DNA of 64,000 nt, taken from Burkholderia oklahomensis C6786. GTDB taxonomy: Bacteria > Pseudomonadota > Gammaproteobacteria > Burkholderiales > Burkholderiaceae. The notes under the pieces were generated by a model. That model did not search any database. It was not told the DNA's origin and saw nothing but the letters and a program-made list of their open reading frames with translations. A program made the position numbers and the translations under genes. Positions 28,319-36,856 of the stretch are shown one piece after another (position 1 is the stretch's first letter; each line of letters starts with the position of its first letter). Location of the stretch: assembly GCF_000959365.1 (NCBI RefSeq), contig NZ_CP009556.1, positions 806,001 to 870,000 on the forward strand. Reading direction: 5' to 3'.

Positions 28319-29740
28319 ATGGATCTCGAAGAAGGCATCAAGCAGCTTTATCCGTACGCCGCCGAATTCGGCGCGATGCATGGATTTCCGGAACACGGGA
28401 TGCCGCGCGAGCGGCTGCTCGAGCAGCTGCGATCGATGGCCGTGCGTGAAGACCGCAAATGGGAGAACGGCCGCTGCTCGGGCACGATGTATTGCGGCGA
28501 TCACGAACATTATGCGTTCCTGAACGAAGCGTACGGACTATTCAGTCACGTCAACGCGCTGCAGCGCGACCTGTGTCCGAGCATGAACCGGATGGAAAGC
28601 GAGATCGTCGCGATGACGGTCGCGCTGTTGCACGGCGAGGCGGTGACCGAGCACGACGCCGCGCATCGCGCATGCGGCGTGCTGAGCCTCGGCGGCACGG
28701 AGAGCATTCTGAATGCGACGCTCGCCTATCGCGAGAAAGCGCGCGCCGAGCGCGGGATCGTGCGGCCGCGGATGATCTGGCCCGCGTCCGCGCATCCGGC
28801 GTTTCGCAAGGCCGCCCATCTGTTCGGCTTCGACGTGATCGTCGCGCCGATCGATTCGCAGACGATGCGGGTCGATGTCGATTTCGTACGCGATGCGATC
28901 GACGCCGACACCGTGATGATCGTCGGCTCGGCGTGCAATTATCCGTACGGGACGATCGATCCGATCGCCGCGCTGTCGGACGTCGCGATCGACAAGCACG
29001 TGTGGCTGCACGTCGACGGCTGTCTCGGCGGCTGGATCCTGCCTTGGGGCGAAGCGCTTGGTTATCCTGACATTCCGGCTTTCGATTTCCGCTTGCCGGG
29101 CGTCACGTCGATCTCGGCCGACACGCACAAATACGGCTACGGACCGAAGGGCGGCTCGGTGCTCGCGTGGCGCGACGCGAGCTTTCGCCGCCATCAGTAC
29201 TACCTGATGACCGACTGGGCGGGCGGCGTGTACGGCTCGCCCGGCCTGTCCGGCAGCCGCTCGGGCGGCCTGATCGCCGCGACGTGGGCGGCGCTGCGCA
29301 GCCTCGGGCGCGAAGGGTATCTGGCCCGCGCGCAGCCGATATTCGACACGGCGTTCGACATGCAGGCCGCCGTTCTTGCGATCCCGGAGCTGCGCGTGCT
29401 CGGCAAGCCGACGTTCTGCTTCGCATTCACGTCGGATGCGTTCGACATCTATCACGTGAACGACTGCATGCGGCGGCACGGCTGGCGCTTCAACGGGCTC
29501 CAGCATCCGGACGCGCTGCACCTGTGCGTGACCGGACCGCAGACGCAGCCGGGCGTCGTCGAGCGGTTTCGGGACGATCTCGGCGAAGCGGCCGAATATG
29601 CGAGACGCCACGCGAATGCGCGTCCGAAGTCGAGCGGCGTGTACGGCGGCGATTCGGCCGGGCTCGATTTGCGCGACGACGCTCAGGCGAGGGCGTTCTT
29701 CACGCAGGTGCTCGATCTGTTTACCGATTGCCCGCTCTAG
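28319..29740 (+). CDS. sphingosine-1-phosphate-lyase-like PLP decarboxylase
   Basis: 473 residues from ATG at 28319, chosen for a perfect AGGAGG 5 bases upstream. A GTG at 28247 would add 24 residues without a binding site. It is a group II PLP enzyme with GVLSLGGTESILNA, VGSACNYPYGTIDPI, VDGCLGGW with the cofactor-binding Asp233, and ISADTHKYGYGPKG with the Schiff-base Lys271. The NYPYGTIDPI and HKYGYGPKG elements match sphingosine-phosphate lyases more than glutamate decarboxylases. B. pseudomallei is known to encode active S1P-lyase homologues, and this gene fits that description. It would cleave long-chain base phosphates to a fatty aldehyde and ethanolamine phosphate, acting on host or self sphingoid bases. 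No N-terminal membrane anchor is present. Confidence 0.88.
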   Translation: MDLEEGIKQLYPYAAEFGAMHGFPEHGMPRERLLEQLRSMAVREDRKWENGRCSGTMYCGDHEHYAFLNEAYGLFSHVNALQRDLCPSMNRMESEIVAMTVALLHGEAVTEHDAAHRACGVLSLGGTESILNATLAYREKARAERGIVRPRMIWPASAHPAFRKAAHLFGFDVIVAPIDSQTMRVDVDFVRDAIDADTVMIVGSACNYPYGTIDPIAALSDVAIDKHVWLHVDGCLGGWILPWGEALGYPDIPAFDFRLPGVTSISADTHKYGYGPKGGSVLAWRDASFRRHQYYLMTDWAGGVYGSPGLSGSRSGGLIAATWAALRSLGREGYLARAQPIFDTAFDMQAAVLAIPELRVLGKPTFCFAFTSDAFDIYHVNDCMRRHGWRFNGLQHPDALHLCVTGPQTQPGVVERFRDDLGEAAEYARRHANARPKSSGVYGGDSAGLDLRDDAQARAFFTQVLDLFTDCPL

Positions 29741-29769
29741 ATCAGGTCGCGCCGCGCGTCATGCGTCGT

Positions 29770-30198
29770 TCACGCGTCGTCGGTCGGCCCATCCCAGCCG
29801 TCGAGATATTTCGGCAGATCGTCGCGTACGTCGACGATCCGATGCCGATAAAACAGATGCATCGTCGGCCGCAGGCTGTCGGGCAGCTCGCCGCCCGCGG
29901 CGCGCGCGACGATCGCATTCGGCACGACGCGCATCCCGAGCCGGTTCGTGCCGAACATGGTCTCGCCGCATGCGGGGCAGAACGCGCGCGATAGTTGCCG
30001 GGTCGGATGCGCGAACGTCGCGATGACGCCTTCGACGACGGCGACCTGCTCGGCCGGCCACGCGGTCGCCGACAGCATCGACGCGCCGTAGAAATCCCGG
30101 CACGGCGAACAGTGGCAGTTGGCGCGTGCGGCCGGTTCGCCCGTCAGCTTCACGGCGACGGCGCCACACAGACATCGAATGGAACGCGTTGCGGTCAT
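29770..30198 (-). CDS. GFA/CENP-V family zinc protein
   Basis: 142 residues with the family's cysteine pattern: CLCGAVAV near the N-terminus, CHCSPC in the middle and FCPACGETMFG later, binding structural and catalytic zinc. The family is named for glutathione-dependent formaldehyde activation, though most members are untested. It is convergent with the S1P-lyase-like gene (29-base gap). No formaldehyde pathway genes adjoin it. Confidence 0.88.
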   Translation of the reverse strand: MTATRSIRCLCGAVAVKLTGEPAARANCHCSPCRDFYGASMLSATAWPAEQVAVVEGVIATFAHPTRQLSRAFCPACGETMFGTNRLGMRVVPNAIVARAAGGELPDSLRPTMHLFYRHRIVDVRDDLPKYLDGWDGPTDDA

Positions 30199-30417
30199 TT
30201 CGTCTCCAGCGGTGAGGGGGCGGTATAAGGCAGGGGCTTGTGCGCTTCGCTGTGAAGGACGCCCGAACGCCTATCGCGTGCGTTCGTCGCGGATTGGATC
30301 GCGTGGAGAAGGATCGCGCGAAGAGCGGACGGGACGGCGCCGGCGGCGCATCGCTGCGTCGCCGGCATCGTCCGCTCGACATCACCCGCTCGAAACACGC
30401 CGATACCGACGCCAGCC

Positions 30418-30741
30418 TCAGTCGAAATCGAACATATCGAACAGCGATTTCTTCTTCCGATACCCGCCGTGCTGCGACCGGTAATGCTCGTCGCGCTTGT
30501 GGCCGTCGTGTCGCCAGCGATCGCGACCGTCATGCTCGCCGCGCGCGGGCGGCGCGTCGCGGCCGACATCGCGCGCCGAATCGCGCCGTCGCTCATTCGC
30601 GTCGTCATCGGCCCGGGCGATCAGCTTGTCGAGTTCGCCGCGATCGAGCCATACGCCGCGGCACGTCGGGCAGTAGTCGATCTCGATCGATTGCCGTTCG
30701 GTCATCAGCAGATCGGGCGTCACGCAAACAGGGCATTTCAT
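30418..30741 (-). CDS. TFIIB-type zinc-ribbon protein
   Basis: 107 residues from ATG at 30741, with AAGGAG 8 bases upstream. The N-terminal CPVC (4-7) and CPTCRGVWLDRGELDKLI form the zinc ribbon of the zf-TFIIB domain family. The rest is a highly charged, histidine- and arginine-rich region (about 45-95) ending KKKSLFDMFDFD. Function is unknown. Such proteins are common small neighbours of membrane or stress genes, and terC starts upstream on the same strand with a 152-base gap. The charged middle may bind nucleic acid or metal, which is speculation. Confidence 0.8.
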   Translation of the reverse strand: MKCPVCVTPDLLMTERQSIEIDYCPTCRGVWLDRGELDKLIARADDDANERRRDSARDVGRDAPPARGEHDGRDRWRHDGHKRDEHYRSQHGGYRKKKSLFDMFDFD

Positions 30742-30893
30742 CGTTCCACTCCTTTCGAGGGCGCGCGGACGAGCCGCGCTTCGTTTCCCGTCGCGACCCG
30801 GCCGAACCGGGGCGCGCGACGTTTCGCATCGCGCGGCCCGAACGAGCCGAACCGCGCAACCGTTCACATCACATCGCATCGCGCCGCGGCGCG

Positions 30894-31649
30894 TCACTCC
30901 GCGGCGATTCGCTTCGCATGTTTCGCCTTCGCGCGCCGCGCCAGCATGTTCATCCCTTCGACGAACGCGGAGAACGCCATCGCCGCATAGATGTAGCCCT
31001 TCGGCACGTGCGAGCCGAAGCCTTCCGCGATCAGCGTCATGCCGATCACCATCAGGAAGCTCAGCGCGAGCATCACGATCGTCGGATTGCGGTCGATGAA
31101 GCGCGACAGCGGACCGGCCGCGAACAGCATCGCCGTGACGGCCGCGATCACCGCGACGAACATGATCGGGATGTGGGTCGTCATGCCGACCGCGGTGACG
31201 ATGCTGTCGATCGAGAACACGATGTCGAGCACGAGGATCTGGCTGACGGCGGCCCACATCGTCAGGCCGACGGCGTTCGTCGAGCCGGCTTCGTGCGCGC
31301 CGTCACGCGACACGTGGTGGTGCATCTCCTTCGTCGCTTTCCAGACGAGGAACAGGCCGCCCGAAATCAGGATCAGATCGCGCCACGAGAACGCATGGTC
31401 GAACAGCGTGAACACCGGTTCGGTGAGCCGCGCGATCCACGCGACCGTGCCGAGCAGCGCGAGACGGAGAATCAGCGCGAGGCCGATGCCGAGGCGCTGC
31501 GTGCGCGCGCGCTGCGCTTCCGGCAGCTTGTTGCTCAGGATCGAGATGAAGATCAGGTTGTCGATGCCGAGCACGATTTCCATCGCGACGAGCGTCACGA
31601 GCGCGGCCCAGACGGCGGGATCGGCGGCGAGGGTCAGCAGGTAGTCCAT
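30894..31649 (-). CDS. TerC-family integral membrane protein
   Basis: 251 residues, about seven hydrophobic segments. The two acidic membrane motifs of TerC proteins are [16 protein letters not shown] (about 22-38) and [16 protein letters not shown] (about 138-155), with a central cytoplasmic stretch rich in His (MHHHVS). TerC proteins export Mn2+ or aid metal loading of exported proteins. An NhaR-like regulator is divergently encoded with an inverted repeat in the shared promoter, suggesting ion- or envelope-stress-linked control. Confidence 0.9.
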   Translation of the reverse strand: MDYLLTLAADPAVWAALVTLVAMEIVLGIDNLIFISILSNKLPEAQRARTQRLGIGLALILRLALLGTVAWIARLTEPVFTLFDHAFSWRDLILISGGLFLVWKATKEMHHHVSRDGAHEAGSTNAVGLTMWAAVSQILVLDIVFSIDSIVTAVGMTTHIPIMFVAVIAAVTAMLFAAGPLSRFIDRNPTIVMLALSFLMVIGMTLIAEGFGSHVPKGYIYAAMAFSAFVEGMNMLARRAKAKHAKRIAAE

Positions 31650-31711
31650 GATTGTTGTCGGATCGGGTCGTCAATCGAATGTCGAAGCCATGATGATCGG
31701 CGTTTTCGTGT

Positions 31712-31758
31712 TTCGTAAAAACCAGTAGAAATCTGATTTATAGTTCGGTTTTTACGAA
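31712..31758. promoter_or_regulatory. 12-bp inverted repeat between terC-like and nhaR-like genes
   Basis: TTCGTAAAAACC (31712-31723) and GGTTTTTACGAA (31747-31758) are perfect inverted copies 23 bases apart, in the short divergent promoter region. The spacing, about 3.3 helical turns between half-site centres, fits a dimeric or tetrameric LysR-type protein. The nhaR-like product is the obvious candidate. Confidence 0.65.
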
Positions 31759-31785
31759 GTTTCGATGACAACGCAAGAGGGCGCG

Positions 31786-32670
31786 ATGCTGAACTTTCGC
31801 CATCTGTATTACTTCTGGGTCGTCGTGAAGGAAGGCGGCTTCGCCCGCGCGGCCGAGCGGCTCGACATGGCGGTGCAGACGATCAGCGCGCAGGTGCGCG
31901 AGCTGGAAAAATCGATCGGGCACCAGTTGCTGAAGCCGGCAGGGCGCGGCGTGACGATGACGGACGCGGGGCAGGCCGCGTTCGCGCGCGCCGAGGAGAT
32001 TTTCCGGATCGGGCAGCTCATCGAGGACGAGGTGCGCGAAGCGGCGCGCGGCGAGGGGGCGCGGCTCGCGGTCGGGCTCACCGACGGCATCTCGAAGCTC
32101 ACCGCGCACGCGGTGCTCGAGCCCGCGCTCGCGGCGCCGTCGCTGCGGCTGCTTTGTCACGACGGCGAGTACGAGGAGCTGCTCGCCGAGCTCGCGCTGC
32201 ATCGCCTCGATCTCGTGCTCGCGGGCGAGCCGGCGCCGCGCCGCGCGAACCTGCGGCTCGCGAGCGAGCGGATCGTTGCGTCGCCCGTCGACTGGCACGG
32301 GCCGACGGCGATCGTGTCGCCGGCGGCGCGCGGCCGCTTTCCGCAGTGCCTGGCCGACTTGCCGGTGCTGCTGCCGACCGCGCATGCGGCGCTGCGCTCG
32401 CGGCTCGACCGCTGGTTCGACGCGCACGGCATTCGGCCGCGGATCGTCGGCGAGTTCGAGGACAGCGCGCTGATGGCCGTGTTCGCCGCGCGCGGCCTCG
32501 GCGTGTTTCCGCTGAGCGAGCCGGGCGCGGGCGACGTCGCGCTGCTGCGCGGGTTGCGGCGGCTCGGGCGCGCGGAAGGCGTGACGGAGGAGATCTATGC
32601 GATCCGGTCGCATCGCGGGCAGCATCATCCGCTGGTGGCGCAGGTGCTGGCCGCGGCGGAGCGGGGCTGA
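31786..32670 (+). CDS. NhaR-like LysR-family regulator
   Basis: 294 residues from ATG at 31786 (GAGGG 5 bases upstream). An ATG 7 codons earlier lacks a binding site and abuts the inverted repeat. The start MLNFRHLYYFWVVVKEG is typical of NhaR, the Na+-responsive activator of the antiporter NhaA, and the helix-turn-helix covers residues about 20-42. The effector domain follows. No nhaA gene is in the window, so its likely target is the divergent terC-like gene and itself. Confidence 0.85.
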   Translation: MLNFRHLYYFWVVVKEGGFARAAERLDMAVQTISAQVRELEKSIGHQLLKPAGRGVTMTDAGQAAFARAEEIFRIGQLIEDEVREAARGEGARLAVGLTDGISKLTAHAVLEPALAAPSLRLLCHDGEYEELLAELALHRLDLVLAGEPAPRRANLRLASERIVASPVDWHGPTAIVSPAARGRFPQCLADLPVLLPTAHAALRSRLDRWFDAHGIRPRIVGEFEDSALMAVFAARGLGVFPLSEPGAGDVALLRGLRRLGRAEGVTEEIYAIRSHRGQHHPLVAQVLAAAERG

Positions 32671-32698
32671 GCCGCACGCGCTCGCCGGAGCCGCGGCG

Positions 32699-33241
32699 TC
32701 AGCCTGCCGGCCGCGCGACGCGATGAAACGAGCGGCCGAAATAGATGAGGCCGTCGCCGTCGTCGCGCACGCGGATGGCGGTCGCTTCGACGAACATCAC
32801 CGCATGCGAGCCGACCTCCTTCGATTCGACGATCACGCCCTGCAGGCTCGCGAGCGCGTCGCGCAGCACCGGCACGCCGTGCGCGCCTTCGTCCCATAAA
32901 GGCAGGCTGAAGCGCGCGTCCATCGGCAGGCCGGTGAAGCCCGCGAAATGGCGCGCGAGCAGTTCGTGCTCGCTCGGCAGCACGTTGACGCACACGTTGC
33001 GATTGCGCGCGAACGCCGCGTGCATCGCACTCGACCGGTTGACGCAGACGAGAACCGTCGGCGGCGCGTCCGTCACCGAGCACACGGCGCTCGCGGTGAT
33101 GCCGCAACGGCCGTGCGGCCCCGCGGTGGTCACGATGTTCACCGCCGCGCCGAGATGCGCCATCGCCTGACGGAACTGCCGGCGCGCGTCGTCGGCGTCG
33201 ATGGCGGCGCTTACTGCCGGTGCGTTCGAAAGGCCTGACAT
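32699..33241 (-). CDS. iacG: flavin reductase, IacG-like (HpaC family)
   Basis: 180 residues of the short FMN/FAD-reductase family. HLGAAVNIVTTAG and GITASAVCSVTDAPPTVLVCVN are hallmark strands, and a GSHAVMFVEA segment closes the fold. It supplies reduced flavin to a partner monooxygenase. In iac loci the flavin reductase IacG feeds the IacA hydroxylase that attacks indole-3-acetate. It is placed at the edge of the cluster on the same strand as the other iac enzymes, with the response regulator gene divergent. An HpaC for hydroxyphenylacetate is the alternative, but no hpaB adjoins it. Confidence 0.82.
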   Translation of the reverse strand: MSGLSNAPAVSAAIDADDARRQFRQAMAHLGAAVNIVTTAGPHGRCGITASAVCSVTDAPPTVLVCVNRSSAMHAAFARNRNVCVNVLPSEHELLARHFAGFTGLPMDARFSLPLWDEGAHGVPVLRDALASLQGVIVESKEVGSHAVMFVEATAIRVRDDGDGLIYFGRSFHRVARPAG

Positions 33242-33605
33242 GTTGTCTCCTGCGATGGATGGGCGAAGCGGAAAACGTCGAAGCGCGGATCTCGTTGCGA
33301 TCGTTCGCCGGCCGGATGAACGAAGCGTACGGCACGCCGCATCGGAAGAAAATTCGCGCGATTGACACGCGCGCTGGCGTTGCCGCCACGTGCGCTAAAG
33401 ATTTCACCTAGTCGCGCGGGGATTGTCGGCAAGCACGTCCGTATCGGCGAAGCAAGGGGTTTTCATCAAGAATTGCGCTGGTTATGATGTGTTTCGTCGA
33501 GAACGTTGACGGTCGTCACGGTCGTCGCGAAACACACGAAACACACGGAAGACGCTGCACCGCGCGCAGTCGATACCCGTCCCCTTTCCGCGCACAGAGG
33601 CAGTC
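33242..33605. other. divergent promoter region of iacG and the response regulator gene
   Basis: 364 bases without a gene. It must hold the promoters for iacG (minus) and the FixJ-type regulator (plus). I see no clear operator. CGAAACACACGAAACACACGG near 33530 is a short direct repeat (ACACACGAA) of unknown meaning. Confidence 0.4.
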
Positions 33606-34238
33606 ATGACATCACCCGCTCCGATCGTATATATCGTCGACGACGACAGCGGGATGCGCACATCGTTGTCGTGGCTGCTCGAATCGGTCGGCGCGAAGTC
33701 GGAGGGCTTTGCGAGCGCGGCCGATTTCCTCGCGCACTTCGATCCCGACGTTCCCGCGTGCCTCGTGCTCGACGTGCGCATGCCCGAAAGCAGCGGCTTC
33801 GACGTGCAGGCCGAGCTCAACGCGCGCGGCGCGACGCTGCCGATCATCTTCGTCAGCGGGCACGGCGACATTCCGATGTCGGTGCGCGCGCTGCAGAACG
33901 GCGCGATCGATTTCGTCGAGAAGCCGTACAACTCGCAGCAGATGCTCGAGCGCGTGCAGCGTGCGATAAAGCTCGCGACGCAGCGCCATGCGGCCGACTG
34001 CAGGCGGCGCGAGCTGCGCCGGCGCATCGATGCGCTGACGGCGCGCGAGAAGGAGGTGCTGCGCGGCGTCGTCGACGGCAAGGGCAGCAAGCAGATCGCG
34101 TCCGATCTGTCGATCAGCGTGAAGACGGTCGACGTGCATCGCGCGAGCATCAAGGAAAAGCTCGGCGCGACGTCGATCGCGGCGCTCGTGCGCGACGTGA
34201 TCGGCGTGTGGGACGCCGCCGCGCCGCCGCGCCGCTGA
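33606..34238 (+). CDS. FixJ/LuxR-type response regulator of the iac locus
   Basis: 210 residues. The receiver domain (about 6-120) has VYIVDDDSGMR, the phospho-acceptor in LVLDVRMP (Asp56) and VEKPY with the conserved Lys. The C-terminal LuxR-type helix-turn-helix (about 145-205) shows LTAREKEVLRGVVDGKGSKQIA and VKTVDVHRASIKEKL. The cognate kinase is probably the PAS kinase encoded at 40688-42154. In Paraburkholderia iac loci a two-component pair called IacR1/IacS together with a LysR protein controls auxin degradation. This gene fits IacR1 by type and place. Confidence 0.87.
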   Translation: MTSPAPIVYIVDDDSGMRTSLSWLLESVGAKSEGFASAADFLAHFDPDVPACLVLDVRMPESSGFDVQAELNARGATLPIIFVSGHGDIPMSVRALQNGAIDFVEKPYNSQQMLERVQRAIKLATQRHAADCRRRELRRRIDALTAREKEVLRGVVDGKGSKQIASDLSISVKTVDVHRASIKEKLGATSIAALVRDVIGVWDAAAPPRR

Positions 34239-34304
34239 GCGGGCCGTCGGCCGCGTTCGCGCGATGCCGGCAGCCGCCGCGCGGCCGGCCGGCGATGCGC
34301 ATCG

Positions 34305-35780
34305 TCACGTCGACGACGGCCGCTCGAGCGGGATGCTCAAGTCGTGTCTGAACAGGTTCTCCGGGTCGTATCGATTCTTGATCGAGATGAGACGATCCAG
34401 ATTCTTGCCGTAGTAGCTGTCGAACAGATTGCGGCCGTGCGCCCATTCGTCCAGATCGTCGTCGCCGATATAGCCGCCGACCGTGAAGGGATGGAACAGT
34501 TCGTAGCACTCGTCGAGCCAGGCCAGACGGTTGACGCCTTGTTTGGCGGCGACGGATGCGGCCCGCAGGCTTTTTCCTTCGCTTTCGATCCAGACCGACA
34601 TGCCCATCAGGAGCGGGCAACCGCGCGCCTTGATCGACGCGCTTTCGGCGTCGGATGCGTTGTGCCTGGGGTCGAGGCTCAGAATCTGAAAGCGCGCCCC
34701 GCGCTTGTTCTGCCTCGCGGCGATGTCGGCGAGCCGTTCGATCGCCTCGTCGGGCAGCCCGTCCTTCATGAAGCCGGCCTTGATCTTCATGAATCGCAAA
34801 TGCTCGTCCCGCTCGCGCCGGATCTTGGTCAAGTCGTCGTACCACGGCGCGGAAGTCTGGGTGAGGCCGATGTTCTTGACGATGTCGATGTAGTCGATCT
34901 TCAGGATCTCGATCTTGTCGGAATCGTCGAATTCGGTTTCGATCTCCCGGATCAGCGCGGCGAGCTCGTCGCTGTTGCGCGCGACGATCGTTCCGGTGAT
35001 TTCGAGAAATCCCTGCCAGCCGACGATCATCGTCGTGAAATTCTCTTTGGATTGCAGACTGAAGTTCTGCATTCTCTTGAACACGGCGGGAAAGTCGATC
35101 TTGTCGAGCGCGTAGTCGAACGTGAATTTCGCCGCGTGCGCGGGCGCGTCGCTCAGCCGGAAGCGGTAGCGGGTGACGATGCCGAACGATCCCGTGCCCG
35201 ATCCCTTGAGCGCCCACAGCAGATCGGCATGTTGCGACGCGTTCGCCACGACGACGGTTCCGTCGGCGAGAACCACTTCGGCTTCGATGATCCGGTCGGT
35301 CATGTTGCCGTAGCCCTTCGCGAACATGCCGTATCCGCCGCAACTTGCCTGGCCTCCGATGCCGACACTGACGCAGATGCCGGTCGGCAGCATTTTCCTG
35401 CCTTGATCCCAGGCTTGCTGGGCGACATGGCCAAGCAGCGCGCCCGTTTCCACGACCGCTTCGTTTTTCGCGGAATCGATGTGGACCGACCGCATGTTGA
35501 CGAGATCGACGACGAGCCCGCCGCCGTCGATGCCGCCGAGGCTAGTGCCTTCGAACGAATGGCCGCCGCTTCGGGCGTTGATCTTGCGGATGCCGTATGC
35601 GTTGGCGAGCTTCACGATCTCCGACACTTGCCGCGTGTCGTTTGGCTGGACGACGCAGGCCGGCTCGAATTGCGTCATGATGTTCCAGGAAGCGCTCAAC
35701 GCCGCGAAATCGTCGTCGCCGGGTTTCGAAACGACGATTGCCGGGTAAGCGGATTTCACGGCATGGTAGAAGTGGGTCAT
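34305..35780 (-). CDS. berberine-bridge-enzyme-like FAD oxidase
   Basis: 491 residues from ATG at 35780 (GAGGG upstream); an earlier ATG exists 33 codons 5'. The FAD-binding PCMH domain has INARSGGHSFEG with the histidyl-FAD candidate His74 and LPTGICVSVGIGG with Cys136. The spacing of 62 residues is that of bicovalent FAD enzymes. The C-terminal BBE domain ends SYYGKNLDRLISIKNRYDPE. Such oxidases use O2 to oxidise sugars, alcohols or amines in alkaloid and antibiotic pathways. It is not a known iac gene. It may process a side intermediate or derive from insertion into the locus. Confidence 0.87.
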   Translation of the reverse strand: MTHFYHAVKSAYPAIVVSKPGDDDFAALSASWNIMTQFEPACVVQPNDTRQVSEIVKLANAYGIRKINARSGGHSFEGTSLGGIDGGGLVVDLVNMRSVHIDSAKNEAVVETGALLGHVAQQAWDQGRKMLPTGICVSVGIGGQASCGGYGMFAKGYGNMTDRIIEAEVVLADGTVVVANASQHADLLWALKGSGTGSFGIVTRYRFRLSDAPAHAAKFTFDYALDKIDFPAVFKRMQNFSLQSKENFTTMIVGWQGFLEITGTIVARNSDELAALIREIETEFDDSDKIEILKIDYIDIVKNIGLTQTSAPWYDDLTKIRRERDEHLRFMKIKAGFMKDGLPDEAIERLADIAARQNKRGARFQILSLDPRHNASDAESASIKARGCPLLMGMSVWIESEGKSLRAASVAAKQGVNRLAWLDECYELFHPFTVGGYIGDDDLDEWAHGRNLFDSYYGKNLDRLISIKNRYDPENLFRHDLSIPLERPSST

Positions 35781-36036
35781 CGTGCCCTCGCTTGCATTGA
35801 TGAGTTCGGGAATGCGCCGACCGGTTCGACGGGCGGTTGCGTATCCGTCGCGAATGATCGTTTGATGGCGCGATTTCATTGTGCGATGCGGGGCGGCCGG
35901 CCGAAAGACGGGCGACTGCCATATGCGGCGGCGTTATCTTCCGGCATGCTGAAGATTTTCCCTAGAACGGCGCGTGCATATGGCAATCGGGCACGGGCGC
36001 AGGCGCGCGATGTGACGCTGGCCGCGCGGTTCGCCG

Positions 36037-36780
36037 TCAGCGCATATACAGCCCACCGTTGATATCCCAGCACGCGCCGTTCGCGAAGTACGCATCGCCC
36101 GACGCGAGCAGCACGGCCGCGTCCGCGACGAACGCCGCGGAGCCGAGCTTGCCGCCCGGCAGCGTAGACAGGATCTGCGCGAGCTTGTCCGGCGCGACGC
36201 TCTCATGAACGATCGGCAGATCGAGCGGCCCCGGCGAGATCGCGTTGACCGTCACGCCGTGCGCGGCGAGATCGCGCGCGAACACCTTCGTCAGCGTGAT
36301 CGCGCCGCCCTTCGCGGCCGCGTAGTGCGCGCCCGTCGCGGAGCCGCCGTTCTGGCCCGCGAGCGATGCGATGTTGACGATCCGGCCCGCACCGCGCGTC
36401 GCGAAGTATTGGCCGAAGATCTGGCAGCCGAACAGCACGCTGCGCAGATTCACTTCGATCACCTGATCGAACTGCTCGGCGGTGATTTCCATCGACGGCA
36501 CGACCTTCGACGCGCCCGCGTTGTTGACGAGCGCGTCGACATGTCCCCAGCGCGCGACCAGCGCATCGCGCGCGGTCTCGAAATCCGCCTTGATGGTCAC
36601 GTCGAGCTTCAGCGCGCATGCGGTGTCCGCATCGGCGCCGAGCTCGCGCGCGAGCGCCGTCGCCGCGTCGATCGCGACGTCGGCGAGCGCGACGCGGTAG
36701 CCCGCCGCATGAAACTTCTTCGCGACGACGGCGCCGAGGCCGCGCGCCGCGCCGGTAATCAGAACCACTCGATTCGACAT
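36037..36780 (-). CDS. iacE: short-chain dehydrogenase, IacE-like
   Basis: 247 residues, standard SDR length. The nucleotide motif is TGAARGLG (9-16), NNAG follows, and the catalytic segment has IASLAG and YAAAK. The closing DINGGLYM is typical. In iac clusters IacE is an SDR acting early in indole-3-acetate breakdown, after the first hydroxylation. It lies downstream of the amidase IacH with 76 bases between, all minus strand. Confidence 0.83.
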   Translation of the reverse strand: MSNRVVLITGAARGLGAVVAKKFHAAGYRVALADVAIDAATALARELGADADTACALKLDVTIKADFETARDALVARWGHVDALVNNAGASKVVPSMEITAEQFDQVIEVNLRSVLFGCQIFGQYFATRGAGRIVNIASLAGQNGGSATGAHYAAAKGGAITLTKVFARDLAAHGVTVNAISPGPLDLPIVHESVAPDKLAQILSTLPGGKLGSAAFVADAAVLLASGDAYFANGACWDINGGLYMR

Positions 36781-36856
36781 GAACGTTTTTTCCTTGAATG
36801 CGTGAATGAATCGGTGCGCCTGTTTCGTGCGCGATCGTCGTGTCGCGGCCGCCGCG

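Noticed and set aside
31650..31785. Manganese (yybP-ykoY) riboswitch upstream of terC
   Set aside because: The leader is short and holds the inverted repeat instead. I could not find the paired internal-loop elements of that riboswitch.
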